DNA of 64,000 nt from Paraburkholderia silviterrae. GTDB taxonomy: Bacteria; Pseudomonadota; Gammaproteobacteria; Burkholderiales; Burkholderiaceae. Positions 17,074 through 26,140 of the stretch are shown piece after piece (position 1 is the first letter of the stretch; every line of letters starts with the position of its first letter). The notes under the pieces were generated by a model. That model was given only the letters and a program-made list of their open reading frames with translations, had not been told where the DNA came from and searched no databases. The translations under genes and the position numbers were made by a program. The DNA lies in assembly GCF_004353915.1 (NCBI RefSeq), contig NZ_SMRP01000020.1, positions 1 to 64,000 of the forward strand. Direction: 5' to 3'.

Positions 17074-19368
17074 TCAAGCCAGCGCTTGTTCGAGCGGCAT
17101 GGTCCGCAGACGCGTGCCGCTCGCCTCGAACAACGCGGCGGCCACGGCGGGCGCCACGGGCGGCAGCACCACCTCGCCGCAGCCTTGCGGCGTGCGGTCG
17201 CTCTCGACGATCTCGACTTCGATCTTCGGCATCTGCGAGAGGTACAGAAGCGGGTAGTCGGAGAAGTTCTCCTGCACCACCGCGCCGTCCTTGAAGGTGA
17301 TTTCGCTCTTGAAGGTATTGGTGAGGGCAAAGCCAATGCCGCCCTCCACCATCTCGCGGACCAGCATGGGGTTGATCGCCTGGCCGCAGTCGATGCCGCA
17401 CACCACACGTTCGAGCTTCGCCTTGCCGCCCACCATGCGCAGCTCGGCCACGATCGCGACATAAGTCGTGAATGCGCCGCCGCGGCCCGTGTAGAGACTG
17501 TATGCGAGCCCGCGATACACACCCGGCGCGGGCCTGCGCGCCCAGTTCGCCCTGGCCGCCGTGCGCTCGAGCACGCGCAGCGCGAGCGGGTCGTCGCGCA
17601 GCAGCGTGCGCCGATACTCGAGCGGATCGATACGCGCGGCGTGCGCGAGCTCGTTCACGAAGCTCTCGAGGAAGAAAATGCTGGACGTGCTCCCCACACT
17701 GCGCATGAAGCTCACGGGAATATGCTGGTCGACGCTCACCGAATCGACGAGCAAATTCGGCACCGCATAGCCAAGGTCGTACAGACCGTCGAGCATGGTC
17801 TCGTCCCAGCCGCCCGCCTTTTCGAAGTAGTCGCGCTTGATCGACCAGTACAACGACTGCCCCACCACGCGCAAATGCATCGCGCTCGGGTAGCCGTCGG
17901 CGCCGAGCACGGCGCGCATGCGCGCGGAAGCGCCGGGACGGTAGAAGCCGTGGCGGATATCGTCCTCGCGCGAGCGGATCACCTTCACCGGGCGGCCCAC
18001 GGCCTTCGAGGCAACGGCCGCGTGAATCACGAAATCGGGCACGTACTTGCGTCCGAAGCTGCCTCCCAGAAAGGTTGTATTCACAATCACTTTCTCTGGC
18101 GGCAGTTTGAAGATGGCGCCGAGCGTCCAGCGCACCTTGTCCTGGCCTTGAATCGGGCCCCACACCTCGATCTCGTGTTCGCGCACGTGCACGGTCGCGT
18201 TCACGGGCTCCATCGTCGCGTGGACAATGTACGGCGTGTGGTAGTCGGCTTCGATCACCTTTGCGCCGGTGGGCGCGTCGTGCGTGCGCTGCGAGCCCGG
18301 CCCGCTACCGTCGGCGGCTTCGAACTGCGCCGGCGCGTCGCCGATGCGCGTGGCCGCCACCGCATGTACCGCCATCAGCGCGGCCTTGCGTTGCGCGAGA
18401 ATCGCTGCGCTGTCCGCCGGGGGGCCGCTGTCTTCCCATTGCACGTCGAGCGCGTCGCACGCCTGCTTCGCCTGCCACCAGGTGTTCGCCACCACGATCA
18501 CGGCGTCTTTTGCCGGCACCACCTCGACCACGCCCGGCAATGCACGCACCGTGTCGCGGTTGCGCACGGCCACGGGCTTGCCGTTGAGCGTGGGCGCCAT
18601 TTTCACGGCGCCCGCGAGCATGCCGGGCACCTTCACGTCGATGCCGAACACGGCGCTGCCATTCACCTTCGCGGGCGCGTCGAGCTTGTGCAGCGGCTGG
18701 CCGATGAGCGTGCGCGCCGACTGCGCCTTCAGGCGCGGCTGCGGATCGAGCGGCAATTGCGCCGCGTCCGCGAGCAGTTCGCCATATCCCAGCGAGCGCC
18801 CCGTTTGCAGATGGATCACGCGGCCGCTCTTTGTCGCGCACTGTGTGGGCCGCACGCCCAGGCGCCGCGCGCCGGCCGCGAGAAACGCCTCGCGCGCCTG
18901 CGCGCCCGCAATGCGCAGGCGCTGCTGGAACATGGTGACCGACATCGAAGCGCCGACGAATTGCTGCGGATGCTCGTTCGCCGCCGCAATGCGATAGGCG
19001 TCGCGCCCCGTGACGAATTCCACGCTCACGCGGCGCCAGTCGGCGTCCATCTCGTCGGCCAGCAATTGCGGCAGGCCGGTGTAGACGCCCTGACCGACTT
19101 CGGCCTGCGAAAGACCGATGATCGTGCGGCCATCGGGATCGACGCGGACCCAGTCGTTGATCTCGCGAAAGCGCGTGCCGTCCTCGGCGGCCTCCACGTA
19201 GTCGCTGAACGCGAGCGGCAGCACGAGGCTGCCCGCGATCGCGAGACCGGTCTTGAGGAAGGCGCGGCGGCTCTCGCGTTGCGGTGCGCGCGCGTTTGCA
19301 CCACGCGCACCTTGCACACCATATGCGCCATCGGCGTGGCGCATGCGCTCAGGCGTTCGCTGCGACAT
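17074..19368 (-). CDS. molybdopterin-binding subunit of a xanthine-dehydrogenase-family hydroxylase (IorB-like)
   Basis: The 764-residue product has a twin-arginine signal, SRRAFLKTGLAIAGS at residues 33-47, so the folded enzyme is exported. It shows the features of isoquinoline 1-oxidoreductase beta subunits: AEVGQGVYTGLPQLLADE, GGSFGRKYVPDF around residue 433, RSVGSTSSIFFLESFVNELA, and a CGIDCGQAINP segment near the C-terminus. Such enzymes hydroxylate N-heteroaromatics or oxidise aldehydes with water as oxygen donor. The start overlaps the end of the 2Fe-2S subunit gene by 20 bp, showing tight coupling. The substrate cannot be told from sequence; an aldehyde is as likely as an N-heterocycle. 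Confidence 0.92.
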   Translation of the reverse strand: MSQRTPERMRHADGAYGVQGARGANARAPQRESRRAFLKTGLAIAGSLVLPLAFSDYVEAAEDGTRFREINDWVRVDPDGRTIIGLSQAEVGQGVYTGLPQLLADEMDADWRRVSVEFVTGRDAYRIAAANEHPQQFVGASMSVTMFQQRLRIAGAQAREAFLAAGARRLGVRPTQCATKSGRVIHLQTGRSLGYGELLADAAQLPLDPQPRLKAQSARTLIGQPLHKLDAPAKVNGSAVFGIDVKVPGMLAGAVKMAPTLNGKPVAVRNRDTVRALPGVVEVVPAKDAVIVVANTWWQAKQACDALDVQWEDSGPPADSAAILAQRKAALMAVHAVAATRIGDAPAQFEAADGSGPGSQRTHDAPTGAKVIEADYHTPYIVHATMEPVNATVHVREHEIEVWGPIQGQDKVRWTLGAIFKLPPEKVIVNTTFLGGSFGRKYVPDFVIHAAVASKAVGRPVKVIRSREDDIRHGFYRPGASARMRAVLGADGYPSAMHLRVVGQSLYWSIKRDYFEKAGGWDETMLDGLYDLGYAVPNLLVDSVSVDQHIPVSFMRSVGSTSSIFFLESFVNELAHAARIDPLEYRRTLLRDDPLALRVLERTAARANWARRPAPGVYRGLAYSLYTGRGGAFTTYVAIVAELRMVGGKAKLERVVCGIDCGQAINPMLVREMVEGGIGFALTNTFKSEITFKDGAVVQENFSDYPLLYLSQMPKIEVEIVESDRTPQGCGEVVLPPVAPAVAAALFEASGTRLRTMPLEQALA

Positions 19369-19792
19369 GGATGGCCTCGCGAATACGGTGATAGGTCGCG
19401 CAGCGGCACAGGTTCGTTACGCCCTGGTCGATTTGCGCGTCGGTGGGGTGCGGGTGCTGCTTGAGCAGCGCGGCCACGGCCATCACCATGCCCGACTGGC
19501 AATAGCCGCATTGCGGCACGTCCTGCCGGATCCACGCCTGCTGCACCGGATGCGATGCATCGGGCGCGAGCCCTTCGATGGTGGTGATGGTGCGCCCCGC
19601 GACCGCCGAGACCGGCAGCACGCACGAGCGCGTGGCCTCGCCTTCGAGGTGCACGGTACAGGCGCCGCACGCGCCGATGCCGCAGCCGTACTTGGTGCCG
19701 CTCAGTCCCGCGGCTTCGCGGATCACCCACAGCAGCGGCGTGTCCGGATCGCCGTCGAACTCGAATGGCTGGCCGTTCAGTGTGAATTGCAT
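19349..19792 (-). CDS. 2Fe-2S subunit of the molybdenum hydroxylase (IorA-like)
   Basis: The 147-residue product has a plant-type ferredoxin site, GCGIGACGACTVH (Cys37, 42, 45) with Cys57. A C-terminal [2Fe-2S]-2 domain carries QCGYCQSGM and LCRCATYHRI. This is the small electron-transfer subunit of xanthine dehydrogenase-family enzymes. Like other IorA proteins it lacks its own export signal and probably travels with the Tat-signalled large subunit. It is the first gene of the cluster, and the 312-bp region upstream should hold the promoter. Confidence 0.94.
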   Translation of the reverse strand: MQFTLNGQPFEFDGDPDTPLLWVIREAAGLSGTKYGCGIGACGACTVHLEGEATRSCVLPVSAVAGRTITTIEGLAPDASHPVQQAWIRQDVPQCGYCQSGMVMAVAALLKQHPHPTDAQIDQGVTNLCRCATYHRIREAIHVAANA

Positions 19793-20104
19793 GCGCTTGT
19801 CTCCCCAGAAGTCGCCGTTTGCTGCCGCCTGTAAAGCGGTTGGCGATGAGTGAGATTCTTGGGGCGGACAAAATGTCCGGCAATGGCGCGACGGCCCAAT
19901 AAAGTTGCCGATCGTCTCTTTCGATCAGCTTCGAGCGCGATGCCCGAAAATTACAGGTTTCCCCCAATGTCCTTGAATATCGGGCCATTTCACCTTTTTA
20001 TGTGGATGAATCGCCGCGCCACAGGATTCAAATGCGAGTTGGCGTTTCATCCATGGAATATCGGCGGGATATTCGGCGACTTTCAATGGCAGCCACTGCT
20101 CGCG
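19793..20104. promoter_or_regulatory. upstream region of the molybdenum hydroxylase cluster with a small palindrome
   Basis: No gene is supported here. At 19865-19879 CGGACA-AAA-TGTCCG is a perfect 6-3-6 inverted repeat about 72 bp upstream of the 2Fe-2S subunit start, a plausible repressor site. The rest is a mixed-composition leader. The LysR gene ends at 20105 on the same strand, so read-through from it is also possible. Confidence 0.4.
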
Positions 20105-21046
20105 TTATCTGCGGTCACTGCTAGCGGAAACCGCGACCGTCAACAACCGCTCCACCAGAAAGTCGACGAAAGCGCGCACGCGCGACGTCAGATAGCGCGC
20201 ATGCGGGTAGAGCAGGATGAACGGCCGCGTGCGGCGCCCCGCATCTTGCAACACCTCAACGAGCCTGCCTTCGCGCAGGTCGCCCTCCACCACGAAGCGA
20301 TACGTCTGAAAAAGGCCCGCGCCGGCTCGCGCGAGCGTGACGCCGGCCAGCGCGTCGCCGGATGTCCCGTAACTGCCGTTCGTCAGCACGTCGCCATTTT
20401 CTGGCGAGCCCTCGAAGGTCCATGCGAGATTGCGCCCACTGCTCGGCAGTTCGAACTGTATGCATTCGTGGGCCTGCAGGTCCGCCACGGTCTTGGGCAC
20501 GCCCGCTCGCTTGAGGTAGCCAGGCGTCGCCACGACCACCAGCTCCGCATCTTCGAGCTTGCGCGCTACCAGACTGGAGTCGGCCGGCGCTCGCCCGCGT
20601 ATCGCGAGATCGAAACCTTCGTCGGCAAAGTCGATGTTGCGGTTGCTCAGATGCGCCTCGACCTGGACCTGCGCATAGCGCTCGCGAAACGCGGGCAGCA
20701 GCGGCAGCACGCGATAGTGTCCATACGGAGTCGGCATGCTGATACGCAGCACGCCGGCGGGCGTGCTCTGCTCGCCCGTCACTTCGCGTTCGGCATCCAC
20801 GAGCTGCGACAGGGCCTGGCGGCATTGCTCGAAGTAGCGCCGCCCGGGATCGGTGAGCCGAATCTGGCGCGTCGTGCGCACGAAGAGCCGTACGCCGAGC
20901 CGCTCTTCGAGCCGCGCCACGGAACGGCTCACCGCGGCGGGCGTCACACTCGCCGCGTTGGCCGCCAGCGTGAAGCTGCCCAGCTCCGCTGCGAGGCAGA
21001 ACAGTTCAATGCTGCCTAGCAACAGATCGTCGAATTTGCGTTGCAT
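20105..21046 (-). CDS. LysR-type transcriptional regulator
   Basis: The 313-residue product has the N-terminal HTH (IELFCLAAELGSFTLAANAASV then TPAAVSRSVARLEERLG) and a LysR substrate-binding domain with NIDFADEGFDLAIRGRAPADS and a final RVRAFVDFLVERL helix. It belongs to the CrgA/DmlR-like branch. It lies between the nitronate monooxygenase gene (ending 21162) and the molybdenum hydroxylase cluster, all on the minus strand. It could control either neighbour, and the arrangement alone does not decide. Confidence 0.88.
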   Translation of the reverse strand: MQRKFDDLLLGSIELFCLAAELGSFTLAANAASVTPAAVSRSVARLEERLGVRLFVRTTRQIRLTDPGRRYFEQCRQALSQLVDAEREVTGEQSTPAGVLRISMPTPYGHYRVLPLLPAFRERYAQVQVEAHLSNRNIDFADEGFDLAIRGRAPADSSLVARKLEDAELVVVATPGYLKRAGVPKTVADLQAHECIQFELPSSGRNLAWTFEGSPENGDVLTNGSYGTSGDALAGVTLARAGAGLFQTYRFVVEGDLREGRLVEVLQDAGRRTRPFILLYPHARYLTSRVRAFVDFLVERLLTVAVSASSDRR

Positions 21047-21161
21047 GCTCGTTTGCCCGCGTTTTCCAGTCCCGCGCTTCTAACCTGCCAGCCACGGTTT
21101 CGCGAGGTGATGAAACATCGGCCTGCGCCTGAGCCGCGCGGGCCGATGTTCATGTGCCCGC

Positions 21162-22271
21162 TCAGCCCCAGACGGATTGCAAGGACTGCAAGCGTTCGAT
21201 GCTCTCACGCGTCTCGCGCTCCAGTTGCGCCATCAGTTCTGCGGCAGGCAGCGACCGCGCGAGCGGCGCAGCCTGGCCCGCCCATTGTGCGCCGTAGCCG
21301 AACTCGCCCGCGGCCTTCGCGGCCGCATTGAGCGCCTTGCCCGCGTCGTAGGTGATTGGATAGGACGGCGTGCGCGGTGCCTGCGGGTCCTCGCCGAGCG
21401 TGGTGAAGCGATTGACGATGCTGCGTGCGGGGCGCCCCGAAATGGCCGAGGTGAACGTCGTATGGCGCGCCGCATCGCTGAGCAACGCGCGGCGATAGCC
21501 CTCGTCGATCGAAGTTTCGGGGCAGGCGACGAACGCTGTGCCCAGTTGCGCCGCCTGTGCGCCGAGCGCGAGCGCCGCCGCAATGCCCGCGCCATCCATG
21601 ATGCCGCCAGCCGCGATCACGGGCACGTCGAATTCGCTCACCAGCACTCGCGTGAGGGCGAACGTGCCCAGGCGCTCGTCGCGCGCTGCCGTGTCGAACA
21701 CGCCGCGATGGCCGCCCGCCTCGACGCCCTGAGCGACGATGGCATCCACACCCGCCTTGACGGCCGCAGCCGCTTCCTCGCGATTCGTTGCGCTCGCAAC
21801 CAAACGGATGCCCGCGTGCTTGAGGCCGGCGATCACCGCGTCGGGAGGCAAGCCGAAATGGAAGCTGACCACGGCGGGCTTCTCTTCCAGCAGCATGGCC
21901 TGCATTGCCTTGTCCACGACGAAGCTCGTGTAAATCTCCGAGAGCGACTGCGGCGGCGTCGCGCCGTATTGCCGGAAGACCGGCTCGAGCCAGTCGAGCC
22001 ACGCGCGCTCGACGGCCGCGTCGGACGTGGCCGGGCGGTGGCAGAACACATTGACGTTGAACGGCCTCGCCGTGAGCTCGCGCGTCTGGTGGATCGCCTT
22101 GCGTGCGTTCTCCGCGTTCATCGCCGCAATACCAAGCGAACCGAGCCCGCCCGCGTTCGAAACGGCGGCGGCCAGCGCCGGCGTCGTGACGCCCGCCATG
22201 GGCGCCTGAATGATCGGTTTCTGTATGCCGAGCGCGCGCAGCAACGTCCGCTCGCCTGCTTGAGTGCTCAT
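21162..22271 (-). CDS. nitronate monooxygenase (2-nitropropane dioxygenase family)
   Basis: The 369-residue product starts at the ATG at 22271 with CTGGAGGTAAAGCACC upstream. The FMN TIM-barrel motifs are clear: PIIQAPMAGVTTPALAAAVSNAGGLGSLG at the N-terminus (given in part), IVAQGVEAGGHRG with the catalytic-type His, PVIAAGGIMDG, and ALGAQAAQLGTAF for phosphate binding. Such enzymes oxidise alkyl nitronates, including propionate-3-nitronate, to carbonyl compounds plus nitrite, and protect against these toxins. The MFS exporter gene ends 49 bp upstream on the same strand, so the two are probably co-transcribed. Confidence 0.92.
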   Translation of the reverse strand: MSTQAGERTLLRALGIQKPIIQAPMAGVTTPALAAAVSNAGGLGSLGIAAMNAENARKAIHQTRELTARPFNVNVFCHRPATSDAAVERAWLDWLEPVFRQYGATPPQSLSEIYTSFVVDKAMQAMLLEEKPAVVSFHFGLPPDAVIAGLKHAGIRLVASATNREEAAAAVKAGVDAIVAQGVEAGGHRGVFDTAARDERLGTFALTRVLVSEFDVPVIAAGGIMDGAGIAAALALGAQAAQLGTAFVACPETSIDEGYRRALLSDAARHTTFTSAISGRPARSIVNRFTTLGEDPQAPRTPSYPITYDAGKALNAAAKAAGEFGYGAQWAGQAAPLARSLPAAELMAQLERETRESIERLQSLQSVWG

Positions 22272-22320
22272 GGTGCTTTACCTCCAGATGCGTTCCAGTT
22301 TCCGTGTGCCGCCCAGCGTA

Positions 22321-23586
22321 TCAGGCCTGAGCGCGGCCGCGCGCCCAGTGCGCGAGCCCCCCGCAGACGATCAGCAGCGCGCCGGTCACGAAGAACACCG
22401 CATGCAGGCCGAAGTGCACGCCGATCACGCCGCCGATCACCGGCCCCACCACCTGGCCGCTGAATTGCGCCGATTGCAGATAGCCGAGCATGCTGCCCGT
22501 GCTGCTTTCCTCTACCGATTGCCGCGCGAGCTTGCCGATGGAGGGCAAGAGGCCCGCGAGCGTCATGCCCATCACCACGCGCAGCGCCGCGAGCTGCCAC
22601 CAGTGCGCGACGAACGCTTGCGGCACCATCGCCAGCCCCGTGAGCACGAGACAGGCCACGATCACGCGCCAACCGCCGAAGCGGTCGGCCAGTGCGCCCA
22701 GGCGCGCCGCCGTGAGCGTGCTGCCGAGCGCCGAGCATGCCATGACCACGCCCGCCACACGTGTGAGGTGAGCCGCGCTCACGCCAAGGCCGCCAATATA
22801 GACCGTGATGATGGGCTCGATCGACATGTTGGCGAGCAGTACCATCATCGCGGTCACGAGCAACGCCGCCAGCACCGCGTAGTCGGGGCGGCGCACGCTC
22901 GCGGCGGGCGCACCACGTGCGCGGGCACGTGCGTCGCTCGCCGGATGAAACTCCTCCTTGACCACGACGATCGTCAAGAGTGCCGCCACCGCAATCATCG
23001 CGCCGCCCGCGAAGAACGTGCCACGTATGCCGATCCAGTCGGGCAGCACCCCGCCCACGAGCGGCCCGACGAGATTGCCGGCCAGTGCGCCCGTGGAAAG
23101 CATGCCAAGCGCCCAGCCCGCGCGCTCGCGCGGCGCCTGGGTGCCGACCATCACCGTAGATGCCGAGGCGTAGCCGCCCACGAGCCCGGCGATCAGTCGT
23201 AACGCGACGAGTTCGTACACATTGTGCGCGACGCCGATCAACGACATCACCACGGCCATGCCAATCGCCGCGCGCACGAGCATGGGCTTGCGGCCAAAGC
23301 GGTCGGCAAGGCGCCCCCAGAGCGGCGCGGTGAGCGCCGTGCCGAGGAACGTCGCGCCAAACGCAACGCCCGACCACTGGATCACGGCCGACTGCGAGGT
23401 CACGCCGAGCTGCCGCACATAGAGCGGCAGGAACGGCAGCAGCATGCTGAGACTGACGAGCGTCGTAAACGAGCCGAACACGCAGACGACGAGATTGCGC
23501 CGCCAGTACCGGACGTTACGCTCGGCGTAGCCGCGCGGTTGCGGCTCCGCGAAGGCGCACGGCGAAGAGGAAACCGTAGCGTTCAT
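22321..23586 (-). CDS. MFS efflux transporter (drug:H+ antiporter type)
   Basis: The 421-residue product has 12 likely membrane segments. The loop 2-3 motif GRLADRFGRKPMLVRAAIG is the classical MFS motif A, and RLIAGLVGGYASASTVMVG corresponds to TM4. The TM5 motif of drug:proton antiporters is present in GMLSTGALAGNLVGPLVGGVLPD (given in part). It is expected to expel small molecules across the inner membrane. It precedes the nitronate monooxygenase gene and follows a LysR gene (23822-24748) on the same strand with a 235-bp spacer. The substrate is unknown. Confidence 0.88.
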   Translation of the reverse strand: MNATVSSSPCAFAEPQPRGYAERNVRYWRRNLVVCVFGSFTTLVSLSMLLPFLPLYVRQLGVTSQSAVIQWSGVAFGATFLGTALTAPLWGRLADRFGRKPMLVRAAIGMAVVMSLIGVAHNVYELVALRLIAGLVGGYASASTVMVGTQAPRERAGWALGMLSTGALAGNLVGPLVGGVLPDWIGIRGTFFAGGAMIAVAALLTIVVVKEEFHPASDARARARGAPAASVRRPDYAVLAALLVTAMMVLLANMSIEPIITVYIGGLGVSAAHLTRVAGVVMACSALGSTLTAARLGALADRFGGWRVIVACLVLTGLAMVPQAFVAHWWQLAALRVVMGMTLAGLLPSIGKLARQSVEESSTGSMLGYLQSAQFSGQVVGPVIGGVIGVHFGLHAVFFVTGALLIVCGGLAHWARGRAQA

Positions 23587-23821
23587 TTAACCCTCAGCGC
23601 GGAGAAAAGATCGAGGAAAAATGCGAGCACCTCGCTCCCACGACCGAGTGTTGCAGACGGCCGGCGCGACCGGACTCGAAACCGCTTGTTGCATGACTGT
23701 CTCCCGCAACCGGTGCTTTGAAGCACCCAATGAACATGGAGGCCAGTCTAGATCAGGTCATGCTGCGAGAGAATCGCCACCACGCGGAAGTCATTCTTCC
23801 GTGTGGCGGTCGAGTGAAGGC

Positions 23822-24748
23822 TCAATCCGCATCGGTGATCCGCCGCGCCTGCTCAAAGTACTCGCGCAGCCGCGGCGCGGCGAAGTCGACGAAGCTGCGC
23901 ACCTTGGGCACCGAAAGCCGCCCGCGCGGCATCACGAGATTCGCGGGCAGCGGCGCGTGCTCGTTGTCGCGCAAGACGATCTTGAGCGCACCGGCCCTCA
24001 CCTGCTCCGCCACGTGATAGGAAAAGAGCCGCGTGACGCCGTGCCCCGCCACCGCGGAGGCCAGCGCCGCGCGGACCGTATTCACGGTGAAGCGCGGCGA
24101 GAACTGCACGACCTGTGGCAGCGCCGTCTGCCGCGCCGCCGGAAAGCTCCACGAGTCGAGCCCGAAATGCGTCATCGAAATGATCGTGTGGCTGGCGAGA
24201 TCGGCGGGCGCCTCGACAGGCGGATGCGCCGCAAGATACTCAGGCGAGGCGACCACCACGCGCCGCACCTGGCCCGCCGGTATGGCGACCAGCGTCGAGT
24301 CCTGTAGATGCGCGATGCGCAGCGCCACATCGATACCTTCGTCGATCAGGTTCACGGGCCGGTCGAGCAGGTGCAGGCGGATCGACACCTCGGGGTTGCG
24401 TTCGAGAAACGTGTCGATCAACTGGCGCAGCACGTCTTCGCCTACGGCTACCGCCGCCGTCACGCCGAGCAGGCCGCGCGGCATGGAACGCTCATCGGCG
24501 GCGAGCAGGTCCGCCTCCTCGAGATCGGCGAGAATGCGCCGGCACGCCAGCGCATAGCGCTCGCCCGCCTCGCTCAGCCGGATCGTGCGCGTGGTGCGGT
24601 ACAGCAGCGGCGTGCCGGTGTGCTCCTCCAGAAACGCGATGGCCCGGCTCACCGCGGCGGGCGAGCGGCCAAGCCGGCGGCCTGCGCCCGCCAGACTCCC
24701 CTCGTCCAGCGTGGCGACGAATACCTTCATGGCGTCGATACGGTCCAT
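23822..24748 (-). CDS. LysR-type transcriptional regulator with a large inverted repeat in its promoter
   Basis: The 308-residue product has an HTH (FVATLDEGSLAGAGRRLGRS then PAAVSRAIAFLEEHTG) and a substrate-binding domain containing VNLIDEGIDVALRIAHLQDST and the late KVRSFVDFAAPRLREYF helix. It is divergent from the SDR-fold gene at 25023. The 274-bp shared spacer carries a perfect 15-bp inverted repeat only 28 bp upstream of this start codon, well placed for autoregulation. The likely target is the SDR-tautomerase pair. Confidence 0.88.
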   Translation of the reverse strand: MDRIDAMKVFVATLDEGSLAGAGRRLGRSPAAVSRAIAFLEEHTGTPLLYRTTRTIRLSEAGERYALACRRILADLEEADLLAADERSMPRGLLGVTAAVAVGEDVLRQLIDTFLERNPEVSIRLHLLDRPVNLIDEGIDVALRIAHLQDSTLVAIPAGQVRRVVVASPEYLAAHPPVEAPADLASHTIISMTHFGLDSWSFPAARQTALPQVVQFSPRFTVNTVRAALASAVAGHGVTRLFSYHVAEQVRAGALKIVLRDNEHAPLPANLVMPRGRLSVPKVRSFVDFAAPRLREYFEQARRITDAD

Positions 24749-24775
24749 TGCGCGTGTGGCGGTGCAGTCGCCTCA

Positions 24776-24815
24776 GTCTGTGAATTCCGCGTCGATCTTA
24801 GCGGAATTCACAGAC
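24776..24815. promoter_or_regulatory. perfect 15-bp inverted repeat in the LysR-SDR divergent promoter
   Basis: Left arm 24776-24790 GTCTGTGAATTCCGC and right arm 24801-24815 are exact reverse complements, separated by 10 bp (GTCGATCTTA). The arms are centred 25 bp apart, and the element begins 28 bp from the LysR start codon. It could be a regulator-binding site or, when transcribed, a strong hairpin in the leader. No T-run follows, so it is not a typical terminator. Confidence 0.7.
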
Positions 24816-25022
24816 GGGGACGGCGCACGTGCAGACCACGGCCGGGTGTTCTTCATCGCTTTGCCACCTCGTACTTCGGCCGCCATTTGTTCTTGCGACG
24901 CAAGTCTCTTTGTCCATGGCGTGTGTTCGAATTCGAGACGGATGCGCCTACAGTCCTCCTCCATCGGATCCGTCGATTCGAACGGCCAGCAGGCCGGGTC
25001 ATCCATACTTTGAGACACACAA

Positions 25023-25730
25023 ATGAGCACTTCCAAGGTCGTCATCGTCACCGGCGCATCGCAAGGCATCGGTGCTGAAACCGTCAAAGCCTTCCGCGCG
25101 CAGGGCTATCGCGTCGTTGCCACCGCGCGTTCCATCACACCGGCCGCCGAGGCCGACTATGTTGCCGTGGCCGGCGACATCGGCGACGCCGCAACCGCGC
25201 GCCGGGTGGTCGACGCCGCCATCGAGCACTTCGGACGCGTCGATACGCTCGTCAACAACGCGGGCATTTTCATCGCCAAGCCCTTCACCCAGTACACGGC
25301 GCACGAGTATGCAGCCATCCTGAACGTCAACCTGAACGGCTTTTTCCACATTACGCAGTACGCGATCGAAGCGATGCAGAAGCATGGCAGTGGACATGTG
25401 GTCAGCATCACCACCACGCTCGCCGAACAGGCGAACAGCAACGTCCCCTCGGTGCTCGCTTCGCTCACCAAGGGCGGCCTGAACGCGGCGACGAAATCGC
25501 TCGCCATCGAGTATGCGCGCGCTGGCATCCGCGCCAACGCCGTTTCGCCGGGGGTGATCAAGTCACCGATGCATCCCGCCGAAACACATGCGACGCTTGC
25601 GGCGCTGCATCCTGTCGGGCGCATGGGCGAAATGAGCGACATCGTCAATGCGATTCTCTATCTGGACTCGGCATCGTTCGTGACGGGCGAGATCCTGCAT
25701 GTGGACGGTGGCCAGAGCGCCGGTCATTGA
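25023..25730 (+). CDS. short-chain dehydrogenase fold protein lacking the catalytic tyrosine
   Basis: The 235-residue product has a complete NAD(P)-binding N-terminus (VIVTGASQGIGAET) and the NNAG motif (LVNNAGIFIA). A C-terminal loop resembles other SDRs (GVIKSPMHP, then GEILHVDGGQS). The active-site segment reads SVLASLTKGG: the Lys of YxxxK is present but the Tyr position is Ala. Classical SDR oxidoreduction is therefore doubtful. The protein may be a regulator or binding protein, or may use a different acid. The tautomerase gene follows after 61 bp, suggesting an operon. Confidence 0.87.
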   Translation: MSTSKVVIVTGASQGIGAETVKAFRAQGYRVVATARSITPAAEADYVAVAGDIGDAATARRVVDAAIEHFGRVDTLVNNAGIFIAKPFTQYTAHEYAAILNVNLNGFFHITQYAIEAMQKHGSGHVVSITTTLAEQANSNVPSVLASLTKGGLNAATKSLAIEYARAGIRANAVSPGVIKSPMHPAETHATLAALHPVGRMGEMSDIVNAILYLDSASFVTGEILHVDGGQSAGH

Positions 25731-25791
25731 AGCAACGCGGGGCGCCGGTCGCCGGCGCTCCTTCCAGTCACCATTACCGAGGATAAGCAAC

Positions 25792-26022
25792 ATGCCGATC
25801 GTCACAATTCAGGTCACACGCGAAGGTACACGGCCCGGAGCGGATTGCGTCACGCCGGAAGAAAAGGCCCAGCTCATCAAGGGTGTGAGCCAACTATTGC
25901 TCGACGTACTGAACAAACCGTTGGAAGCGACCTTCGTGGTCATCGAAGAGGTGCCAACGGAAAACTGGGGATGGGGTGGCTTGCCTACCGACGTCTATCG
26001 GAAACAGAAGGGACTCAAGTAA
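25792..26022 (+). CDS. 4-oxalocrotonate tautomerase-family protein
   Basis: The 76-residue product starts at the ATG at 25792 with GAGGATAAGCAAC upstream. After removal of Met it begins with Pro (PIVTIQVTREG), the catalytic N-terminal base of this superfamily. KAQLIKGVSQLLLDVLNKP is the usual helix, and VVIEEVPTENWGWGG is the conserved strand with a Trp-Gly end. A longer in-frame reading from 25699 has no ribosome site and would bury the catalytic proline. The enzyme would move double bonds in unsaturated keto acids. The substrate is unknown. Confidence 0.9.
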   Translation: MPIVTIQVTREGTRPGADCVTPEEKAQLIKGVSQLLLDVLNKPLEATFVVIEEVPTENWGWGGLPTDVYRKQKGLK

Positions 26023-26140
26023 GCAGCTATTGCGAGAGACCGGACTCGGATGCCTGCGCCTGGGACAGCCAGCCACTGGGCCATCCGGAGGCGAGGCGCA
26101 GCGTGGCCTGGCTCGCAATCCCGGGTGTGCAGTCACGCCC

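Noticed and set aside
14415..19464. Very long plus-strand frames (over 800 codons) opposite the porin, cytochrome and molybdenum hydroxylase genes
   Set aside because: Arg/His/Ala-rich shadow translations of GC-rich genes; the minus-strand products have clear motifs.
24776..24815. Rho-independent terminator
   Set aside because: It lies in a divergent promoter and lacks a T-run on both sides.
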